Positions 58,044 through 64,000 of a DNA stretch of 64,000 nucleotides are shown here, piece after piece. Position 1 is the first letter of the stretch, and the number at the start of each line of letters is the position of its first letter. Source of the stretch: Arenimonas oryziterrae DSM 21050 = YC6267. GTDB taxonomy: Bacteria; Pseudomonadota; Gammaproteobacteria; Xanthomonadales; Xanthomonadaceae. The translations under genes were made by a program, and so were the position numbers. Below the pieces are notes generated by a model. The model saw only the letters and a program-made list of their open reading frames with translations. It was not told the origin of the DNA and did not search any database. Location: the NCBI RefSeq assembly GCF_000420545.1, contig NZ_ATVD01000004.1:124001-188000 (forward strand). The letters are read 5' to 3'.

Positions 58044-58436
58044 TCAGGCGCGCCGGAACACCCAGTGCTGCATCGCCAGGAAGGTCGCCAGCGGCACGGC
58101 GATCATGGAAAAAACGATGCCCCAGCGGTAATCCGCCCGCAGCAGGTCGACCACGACCACCATGCCCAGCAGCGACAGGATCAGGTTCGAGACATGCACG
58201 AGGATGAAGCGCAGCGCCTCGCGGGTCAGCCGCCCGGACGAGGCGAAGGTGAAACGACGCTGCGCCAGGAAATTCACCGGCACCAGCAACAGATAGGCGA
58301 TCACCGCCGCCAGGCGCGGATCCGCGTTCAGGACGTCGACCTGCGTCCAGACCAGGACGGCACTGGCCAGGGTACTCAGCCCGCCGACCAGTCCGAAGCG
58401 CAGCAGGCGCCCCAGATCGTTGTCGCTAGTGATCAT
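58044..58436 (-). CDS. GtrA family membrane protein
   Basis: A 130-residue protein with four membrane helices: LLRFGLVGGLSTLASAVLVW (the usual N-terminal GtrA motif), AAVIAYLLLVPVNFLAQRRFTF, then two further helices. GtrA proteins help translocate or insert undecaprenyl-linked sugar for O-antigen, teichoic acid or other surface glycan modification. Its start overlaps the 3' end of the glycosyltransferase gene by 11 bases, so both are co-expressed as in the classical gtrAB pair. Confidence 0.9.
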   Translation of the reverse strand: MITSDNDLGRLLRFGLVGGLSTLASAVLVWTQVDVLNADPRLAAVIAYLLLVPVNFLAQRRFTFASSGRLTREALRFILVHVSNLILSLLGMVVVVDLLRADYRWGIVFSMIAVPLATFLAMQHWVFRRA

Positions 58437-59400
58437 CGCGCGGCGTCGTGCCGAGGTCGGCATCGGGCAGATTCACGCGCCGACCGAGCACGTACTGCGG
58501 CCGGTAGCTGACATTGAGCAGGACCCGTCCGACGTACTCGCCGATCATGCCCAGCGCGATCAGCTGGATGCCGCCCATCATGAGGATCGCGACGATCAGC
58601 GAGGTCCAGCCGACCGGCGTATCCGGATGCAGGAATTTTTCCACGATCACGAACAGCGCCAGCGCGAAGCCGAACAAAGAACAGGCCATGCCCGCGAGCG
58701 AGGCGGCACGCAGGGGCATGATCGAGAAACTCGTCGCCATCTGCAGCCACAGGGAAATCGACTTGCGCAGGCTGTAGCCGGAGCGGCCATCGCTGCGCGC
58801 GTGGTGCTGCGCCTCGATGGTGCCGATATTGGCCGTGCTTTGCAGCAACAGGCCGTCGACGTACACGAACGGACCGGTGTAGACCACGATCAGGTCGCGA
58901 ATCGAATGATGCAGGCCGCGAAACGGCGACAGGTACAGCCCCCGCGGCTTGCGCAGCAGCCAGCCCGCGACGAGATCGTTGAAGGCACTGCCCAGGCGTT
59001 TCCACAAGGCATGCCGGCGCGAAGCGAATTGCACGTAGCAGACATCCCTGCCCTCGCGCAGGCAGGCCAGGATGCGCGGCACGTCCTGCGGATCGTGCTG
59101 CAGGTCGTCGTCCATGGTGACGATGTATTCGCCGCGAGCGAAGGCCAGGCCGGCCATGACCGCATTGTGCTGACCGGCGTTCTTGCGCAGTTCGACGCCG
59201 CGCAGCCAGGGCCGGGTCGTGGCGAGATCGGAGATCACGCGCCAGGCATCGTCCGGCCCCTGGTCGTGCACGAGGATCACTTCGTAGCGCCCCGCACCGA
59301 CCTGCGGATCCAGCGCCGCCTGTAGCGCGCTCGCCAACGCCGGCAGGATGCCGGCACTGCCGTAGACGGGAATGACGATGGAAAGGGCGAGATCAGGCAT
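58426..59400 (-). CDS. Family 2 glycosyltransferase (GtrB/DPM1-like, membrane bound)
   Basis: A 324-residue GT2 enzyme. The N-terminal SIVIPVYGS, the catalytic metal motif VTMDDDLQHDP (Asp97-Asp99) and the helical LYLSPFRGLHHSIRDLI segment are typical of GtrB- or polyprenol-phosphate-sugar synthases. Two C-terminal membrane helices near 225-245 and 262-284 anchor it. It transfers a sugar from a nucleotide sugar to undecaprenyl phosphate, which GtrA then passes across the membrane. A second Met (59409) is possible as a start. The gene overlaps both neighbours in the row. Confidence 0.92.
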   Translation of the reverse strand: MPDLALSIVIPVYGSAGILPALASALQAALDPQVGAGRYEVILVHDQGPDDAWRVISDLATTRPWLRGVELRKNAGQHNAVMAGLAFARGEYIVTMDDDLQHDPQDVPRILACLREGRDVCYVQFASRRHALWKRLGSAFNDLVAGWLLRKPRGLYLSPFRGLHHSIRDLIVVYTGPFVYVDGLLLQSTANIGTIEAQHHARSDGRSGYSLRKSISLWLQMATSFSIMPLRAASLAGMACSLFGFALALFVIVEKFLHPDTPVGWTSLIVAILMMGGIQLIALGMIGEYVGRVLLNVSYRPQYVLGRRVNLPDADLGTTPRDDH

Positions 59401-60085
59401 CGCGGCCATGGTACTTGGCCAATACGGTCTCGACATAGTCTCCCGTGAGCGGTCGTCCTAGCGCCGCCGCAACCGCGAGCGCCGGACCGGCATCGATGGT
59501 CAGCGGCGCGCCTTTTTCCAGCAGATCGTAGTGGCCGCGTCGTCCAAGCAGGCGCTCGAATATCGCGACGATTTCCGGCACCGGCAGAGATTTTTCCGCG
59601 GCGATCGTGACGATCGCCCCGGCCGACTGCCGGCCGTCGATGAACTCGGCGGCGATCGCGACGACATCGTCGACATCGACGAGGTTGCGTTCGGCACGGC
59701 GCCAGACGGTGAAATGTTCGCCGTCGCGGATCGCGCGATAGAGGAAATTGGCCAAGGTATGTGGATTGTCCGTGCGGCCGACTACCTGCGGCAGACGCAG
59801 GATCAGTCCGCCGGCATGGTCGAGCACCCGCGCTTCCATCGCGAGCTTGTGCCGCACATACGGCGTTTCGCAGCGATCGGCATCGGCGGCGCTGCAACTG
59901 CCGAAATACACGAAGCGGCCGGCATGCGTTGTCAGGTGCTCATCGAGCAGCCGTTGTTCGCGTTCAAAGGCCGACGGCGCCCGCTCGTCGGAATCGGCGA
60001 CGCCCGAGGCAAAAATCAGCGTCCGCGTGTCCTTCGCATAGCGCGACGCAAACGCGCGGGCGAGCATGCCGTGGCCGACGATCAT
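59393..60085 (-). CDS. NAD-dependent epimerase/dehydratase-like protein (short SDR)
   Basis: A 230-residue short Rossmann-fold protein. MIVGHGMLARAFASRYA is an atypical nucleotide fold (G-x-G-M-L), IFASGVADS follows the second strand, VYFGSCSAADADRCETPYVRHK carries a Ser and a Y-x-x-x-K (Tyr-Val-Arg-His-Lys), and RNLVDVDDVVAI matches extended SDR epimerases. It may alter a nucleotide sugar for the adjacent glycosyltransferase. It sits between the polytopic membrane protein and the GT2 gene on the same strand; ends overlap. Confidence 0.8.
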   Translation of the reverse strand: MIVGHGMLARAFASRYAKDTRTLIFASGVADSDERAPSAFEREQRLLDEHLTTHAGRFVYFGSCSAADADRCETPYVRHKLAMEARVLDHAGGLILRLPQVVGRTDNPHTLANFLYRAIRDGEHFTVWRRAERNLVDVDDVVAIAAEFIDGRQSAGAIVTIAAEKSLPVPEIVAIFERLLGRRGHYDLLEKGAPLTIDAGPALAVAAALGRPLTGDYVETVLAKYHGRDA

Positions 60086-60113
60086 CGCTGGCTCCCGCCG
60101 GCATCCGCGCGCG

Positions 60114-61841
60114 TCACGGGCAACCCGCCGTGATGTGTGCGACCAGCCGTCCCGGCGTCGACGCCAGCCGGCGGATCGCGATGCGACCCGCGCCCGCCTC
60201 CCAGCCAGGCACCCGCACCGCGAAAGGCTCACCTGGCCGCAAGCTCAGCGTCTGCAACACCCGCCCGTCCCGTTCGATCACGACCTGCTGCGGGGGGCTC
60301 TCCGCCGAAACGTTGCCGTCGAGGCGCACACCGCAGTTGCAAGGCGAAGCCAGTAACACCGCCCGGTCGACAATCTCATCGCCGCCGGCACCGGACCAGC
60401 CGGAAAGTTTTTCGATCTTCGGCGCATCGCAGCCGCGCGCGAACGGCGCATACACGCCCAACAAGCGCGCCTGCTGCAAGGCCACGCCGGCCTGGGCATC
60501 GGGAAACGGGGCCTGCAAGGTCTGTGCCTGCTCGGGGGTCTCGATGCCCGCCAGTGCGACAGCGTGCATGTGCTGAAACGCTTCCAAGCGCCATTTCGCC
60601 TTGCGCCACTCGTCGGCATTGGTCGCCGCCACGCCGAGCAGCAAGACCGCTCCCGCGATCAGCAACGCAGCCTGCCGTGGCGCACGCAGATTCAGCGACG
60701 ACACCGCGAGCCGGTCGAAAGCGCACCAGGCGATCCCGACCAGCGTCAGCACGTTGTCCATGTAGTAGCGCGAGGCCGCCGCCATGAACGGATCGCCGAA
60801 TCCACGCGCCAAGGCAATCGACACCGCGAACGAAAGCCCGTAGACGATGAGCGCCACCGGCACCGCAGACACGTCATCGCGCCGATCCCGCCAACGCGCC
60901 AGCAGCGCGACCAGCGCCGCCACGAGCACGCCCGCACCAATCGTCAACGCCACCGGCAGCAACGTCGGTCGGGCACTGACCGTCTCGACGCCAAGCACCG
61001 ACGTACCCAGGGACAGCAGCAGTCCCTTGACGATGCCGGCATCGTGCAAGCGCTCAGCGAACCAGGACGGACCCGACTCTCCCGAGTTGCCGATGCCACC
61101 AGCGATGAGCACGGACACGACCAGCGCCGTCGCCATGACGACCCACGGCAACATCGCCGGCAGAATCCAGCGCCAGCCCTGCGCACGCCGGTGCAGGGCC
61201 TGCCTCACCAGCATCGCCGTGGTCGCCAGCAAGAAGGAATACGACCAGCCCATGCCGATGAAACCCACCAGGACAATGCCCGCGATCGCCAATCCGAGAC
61301 CCGCGACGAACGCGGGACGCGCCTGCCGCAAATACGCATCGAAGCCGATGAAATAGCCGACGAACAGCAAATTCTTCAGATGCTGCGCGAGCCCCAGATC
61401 CAGGATGTAGAGCTCCCAGCCGACCAGACTGCACAACAGCGCCGCGCAAACGAGGTAGAACCCCGGCCCGGCCCACGCAACCCCGGCGCCCGGACGCGGG
61501 AGCTCACGACGAAACGCCAGACACAACAGCCCTGCCTGCAAGACGATCATCAGCGGCGTGAGGCGATCGGCGAGCAGCACATCGAGATCGAACCAGCGCA
61601 CGTTCAAGGCCAGCAAGGCCTGGAATAGCAGACCGCGATGCTGCCCCTGATTCCACAGGTCGAACAGGCTGAGACGACCTTCGCTATAGGCCTGGTTCTG
61701 ATGCAGCAAGCGCAGCGTATCCATGTACGCGACATCGGGATGCACGCAGGTCACATACCACTGCAGCCATCCAAACCCGAGCAGCAGCGGCAGCACGATC
61801 GGCCACCGCTTCCGCAGGAAAGCCCAATGCGCGTCGGTCAA
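60114..61841 (-). CDS. Polytopic membrane protein with a C-terminal periplasmic domain
   Basis: A 575-residue protein from a TTG start (61841) whose codon overlaps the TGA stop of the YdeI-like gene; an ATG at 61886 is an alternative. About eleven to twelve membrane helices cover residues 12-410. The last 150 residues are soluble and likely periplasmic and contain NADEWRKAKWRLEAFQHM and a CDAPKIEKLSGWSGAGGDEIVDRAVLLASPCNCGV stretch. I do not recognise the family. Its place in a GtrA/GtrB-type row points to a surface-glycan role: GtrC-type glycosyltransferases are also polytopic and carry a periplasmic domain. Confidence 0.75.
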   Translation of the reverse strand: MTDAHWAFLRKRWPIVLPLLLGFGWLQWYVTCVHPDVAYMDTLRLLHQNQAYSEGRLSLFDLWNQGQHRGLLFQALLALNVRWFDLDVLLADRLTPLMIVLQAGLLCLAFRRELPRPGAGVAWAGPGFYLVCAALLCSLVGWELYILDLGLAQHLKNLLFVGYFIGFDAYLRQARPAFVAGLGLAIAGIVLVGFIGMGWSYSFLLATTAMLVRQALHRRAQGWRWILPAMLPWVVMATALVVSVLIAGGIGNSGESGPSWFAERLHDAGIVKGLLLSLGTSVLGVETVSARPTLLPVALTIGAGVLVAALVALLARWRDRRDDVSAVPVALIVYGLSFAVSIALARGFGDPFMAAASRYYMDNVLTLVGIAWCAFDRLAVSSLNLRAPRQAALLIAGAVLLLGVAATNADEWRKAKWRLEAFQHMHAVALAGIETPEQAQTLQAPFPDAQAGVALQQARLLGVYAPFARGCDAPKIEKLSGWSGAGGDEIVDRAVLLASPCNCGVRLDGNVSAESPPQQVVIERDGRVLQTLSLRPGEPFAVRVPGWEAGAGRIAIRRLASTPGRLVAHITAGCP

Positions 61842-62443
61842 CAATCCATGTACTTCCAGTTGCGCGGCTTGCCTTCGGCCAGCCATTCGACCGCCTGGGC
61901 GATGCGCCGCTGCCGGGTCTCGTCGCGCTTGGCTTCGGTAATCCACTCGATGTATTCGCGCTTGTGGCTTGGGCTGAAGGCCTCGAAACAGGCGAGCGCC
62001 TTGCGCTTCTTGCCCATCGCCGCGAGGAAATCCGCCGGCGGCAGCGGCGCGGGCTTGGGCTTGGCGGCTTTTTTCGCGGCTGCCGGCGCAGCGCCGTCGC
62101 GCTTGATCTTCATCGCCTTGTGGATGTAAGCGGTCAGCACTTTTTTCGACGGCAGCTGGGACAGTTCCGTCAGACAGCCAAACTGCCCCATCGCCGATTC
62201 ATCGGCGGCATCCGCCACGACCTGCGCGCCCTTCCAGAAACCGAAACTGCAATGTTTCTTGAAGGCCGCGAACCCGCACAGCAGCCCGCCCTGATAGAGA
62301 AAATGCGGCATGCCCCACTTGATCGCCTCCTCGGTCTCCGGACAGGCCGCATGCACGACCTCGCGCAGATGCCGCAGGATCGGCCGGGCGAACTCAGCCG
62401 ATTTTTCGATGTACGCGTCGACGCGGGGGTCCCGGCTACCCAT
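61838..62443 (-). CDS. YdeI/OmdA family protein with a DUF1801-type N-terminus
   Basis: A 201-residue protein. The N-terminal half has RPILRHLREVVHAACPETEEAIKWGMPHFLYQGGLLCGFAAFKKHCSFGFWKG, the DUF1801 motif; the C-terminal half ends with FEAFSPSHKREYIEWITEAKRDETRQRRIAQAVEWLAEGKPRNWKY, the YdeI/OmpD-associated motif. An Ala/Lys/Pro-rich linker joins them. Proteins of this type have been linked to bacteriocin or antibiotic tolerance; a mechanism is not known. Its stop is shared with the start of the polytopic membrane protein by a TTGA overlap. Confidence 0.9.
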   Translation of the reverse strand: MGSRDPRVDAYIEKSAEFARPILRHLREVVHAACPETEEAIKWGMPHFLYQGGLLCGFAAFKKHCSFGFWKGAQVVADAADESAMGQFGCLTELSQLPSKKVLTAYIHKAMKIKRDGAAPAAAKKAAKPKPAPLPPADFLAAMGKKRKALACFEAFSPSHKREYIEWITEAKRDETRQRRIAQAVEWLAEGKPRNWKYMDC

Positions 62444-62452
62444 CGCGGCCTC

Positions 62453-64000
62453 CTACTTCTTCTTCGCGGCTTCCGCGGCGGCGCGCTCCGCCATCGCCTT
62501 CATGCGCTCCGCCTCGAAACGCTGGTAGACGTCGATATAGTCTTCCTGGCGCAACACCTTGGAATGCGGGTCGAGCGTATAGACCGAATGCGCCGACAGC
62601 GCAACACGACCGCGACCGTCGGCCATCGTCAGCGTCTGCACGCGACCGTCGACACGCACGTCCACCGGCATCGGGAACGGGCCGTTGCCCTGCGTCTTCC
62701 AGCTCAGGTTCAGGCCGGTCGCATCGCGCTGCACCAGCAACTGCGGCAAGGCCGCCTGGTACAGATAGACGTCGAAGAACCAGGTGTAGTCCTTGCCGGT
62801 GACCTCGTTGATGATCGCCAGAAATTCCTTGGTGCTGCCATAGCGCGGCTTGAAATTGCCCGGCTTCGGCGTCGCCGTGCCGTAGACCAGGCGGCGCACG
62901 GAAGTGAAGAAGGCCTCGTCTCCGATCAACTGGCGCAGCGTATGCAGGATCACCGAGCCCTTGGCATAGATATCGCCGCCCGGACCGCGCTCTCCGCTGT
63001 ACACGTCTTCCTCGCGCATGGTCTGGCCGGAGACGACCGGGAACTTGTTGCGGATCTTGATGCGGTGCGAGTTGAGCTGCGTGTAGTACAGCAGGTCGCC
63101 ATGCAGGTACTCCATGTACAGCGGCTGCATGTAGCTGCCGAAACCCTCGTGCAGCCACATGTCATCCCAATCGCTGTTGGTGAGCTGGTTGCCGAACCAC
63201 TCGTGGGAAAACTCGTGCTGCAGCAACTCGTCGTAGCCGTACGAGGTTTTCACGTATTCGTTGCCGTAGGCATTGATCGTCTGGTGTTCCATGCCTTTGT
63301 GCGGGGTTTCGACCACGCCCATCTTCTCGTCGGCGAACGGATACGGGCCGATGGTGCTCTCGAAGAAATCGAGCAGCTGCGGAAATTCCGTGAACAGCAC
63401 CTTGGCCTTGGCTTCGTTACCGCGCAGATACCAGAAGCGCAGGGGAATCGTATTGCCGAAACGGCTTTGATAGTCGGCCGAGAGCAATTCGTACGGCCCG
63501 ATGTTCAGCGCGATGGAATACGTGTCCGGATTCTTGATGCGCCAGTGATACGTGCGCCAGCCGTTCTTCTCTTCCATGCCCATCGCCACGCCATTGCCGG
63601 CCGCGACCAGGGGCGCGGGCACGGTGATGTGCTGGTCGACGATTTCCGGCTCGCCCATTGGATGATCGATGCAGGGCCAGAACAGGTCGCAGCCCTCGCC
63701 CTGCACCGCCGTGGCGATCCAGGGTTCGCCGGTCGGCGCCGTTGCCCAGACAAAACCACCGTCCCAGGGCGCACGCGCGGCGACATGCGGCTTGCCGGCA
63801 TAGACGAGGCGCACGGTCGTGCGTTCGCCGACGGCGAGCGGTTTGGGCAAGGTCACCGTGACCTGGCCATCGGGATTGCTGTAGGCCGTCGCAGCGAGCA
63901 CCTGGCCATCGACCTCGACGCGCGAGATCGGCAGGTTCTGGTCCAGGTCCACGACGATGCGCGCGACCGGCGCAGTCGCGCGAAAGGTCAGCGCGGCGTT
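62453..64000 (-). CDS. M1 family metalloaminopeptidase, C-terminal part (N-terminus outside window)
   Basis: 516 codons of an M1 peptidase are visible; the start lies beyond the right edge. The catalytic zinc motif LLQHEFSHEWFGNQL (H-E-x2-H) is followed by a downstream Glu in WLHEGFGSYMQPLY. The exopeptidase motif is GMEHQT rather than GAMEN, a known variant in some bacterial M1 enzymes. The final 150 residues form the beta domain and end in an Ala/Lys-rich, poorly ordered tail. It resembles secreted or periplasmic M1 aminopeptidases of Xanthomonadales. The gene lies 9 bases upstream of the YdeI-like gene. Confidence 0.92.
   Translation of the reverse strand, partial: NAALTFRATAPVARIVVDLDQNLPISRVEVDGQVLAATAYSNPDGQVTVTLPKPLAVGERTTVRLVYAGKPHVAARAPWDGGFVWATAPTGEPWIATAVQGEGCDLFWPCIDHPMGEPEIVDQHITVPAPLVAAGNGVAMGMEEKNGWRTYHWRIKNPDTYSIALNIGPYELLSADYQSRFGNTIPLRFWYLRGNEAKAKVLFTEFPQLLDFFESTIGPYPFADEKMGVVETPHKGMEHQTINAYGNEYVKTSYGYDELLQHEFSHEWFGNQLTNSDWDDMWLHEGFGSYMQPLYMEYLHGDLLYYTQLNSHRIKIRNKFPVVSGQTMREEDVYSGERGPGGDIYAKGSVILHTLRQLIGDEAFFTSVRRLVYGTATPKPGNFKPRYGSTKEFLAIINEVTGKDYTWFFDVYLYQAALPQLLVQRDATGLNLSWKTQGNGPFPMPVDVRVDGRVQTLTMADGRGRVALSAHSVYTLDPHSKVLRQEDYIDVYQRFEAERMKAMAERAAAEAAKKK

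Noticed and set aside
1-64000. Search for tRNA, rRNA, CRISPR, prophage or transposase genes
   Set aside because: Almost all gaps are under 250 bases, and I saw no clover-leaf signature, phage gene or transposase by eye. A tRNA-finding program would be needed to exclude one with certainty.

Overview
The window is GC-rich chromosomal DNA, densely packed and largely free of mobile DNA. Its gene content points to a gammaproteobacterium of the order Lysobacterales (Xanthomonadales), possibly near the Rhodanobacteraceae. The pointers are several glycine-zipper envelope lipoproteins, a TonB-dependent receptor with a large plug and barrel, class I fumarase, paired cspA-type cold shock genes, a cytochrome c-prime-like protein, a small DUF6116-type membrane protein and REP-like CTCTCCC palindromes. 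This taxonomic call is inference from gene content; there is no rRNA in the window.

Layout. 0-9.7 kb: a truncated glutathione S-transferase, a GNAT acetyltransferase, glutaryl-CoA dehydrogenase, three glycine-zipper envelope proteins, a TatD nuclease, tRNA t6A dehydratase TcdA, a membrane-anchored CxxCH protein, an alpha/beta hydrolase, a secreted M35 (Lys-N type) metallopeptidase and a DUF456 membrane protein. 9.7-16.2 kb: a YbbA/YbbP-type ABC exporter divergent from TesA esterase, a pilin-like protein, an SDR-like protein, another GST, cold shock gene 1 and a small Cys-motif protein. 16.2-30.2 kb: fumarase flanked by palindromes, ABC-F protein Uup, a TPR-sulfotransferase, a 7TM diguanylate cyclase, an orphan molybdopterin oxidoreductase, quinone oxidoreductase, SlyD, ferredoxin-NADP reductase, glutathione peroxidase and a cyclase-like DUF2652 protein. 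30.2-42.6 kb: DctA, cold shock gene 2, a TonB receptor behind an AT-rich promoter, NUDIX hydrolase, DUF3297, a membrane LytTR regulator, an acyltransferase, HD phosphohydrolase, YceH, a BaiN-like flavoprotein, a DDAH-like hydrolase, RluF and two tiny genes. 42.6-52.9 kb: an ABC transporter pair, a PHBH-type monooxygenase, DbpA helicase, rhomboid protease, GST, PlsC acyltransferase, and a GbsR-type regulator with a DCC protein divergent from an NAD(P)-binding protein. 52.9-64 kb: an M14 peptidase followed by a Ser/Thr kinase, a POT peptide transporter, a four-gene GtrA/GT2/epimerase/polytopic-membrane glycosylation locus, a YdeI-like protein and a truncated M1 aminopeptidase.

Themes: thiol and redox defence (three GSTs, GPx, Fpr, MDR), envelope proteins, nutrient uptake (DctA, POT, TonB receptor) and translation or RNA housekeeping (Uup, DbpA, RluF, TcdA, Csp).

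I saw no prophage, transposase, CRISPR array, secretion cluster or large unknown defence system. The most interesting signals are regulatory. The two csp transcription units, 16 kb apart, share promoter, about 150-nt leader, coding region and terminator design. A perfect 9+9 palindrome lies across both predicted divergent promoters at the gbsR locus. A 14-bp perfect palindrome sits at the predicted start point of the TonB-receptor gene. A 24-bp imperfect palindrome precedes an ABC exporter operon that has no local regulator. The Gtr-like locus contains an unusual internal epimerase-like gene and a polytopic protein I do not recognise.
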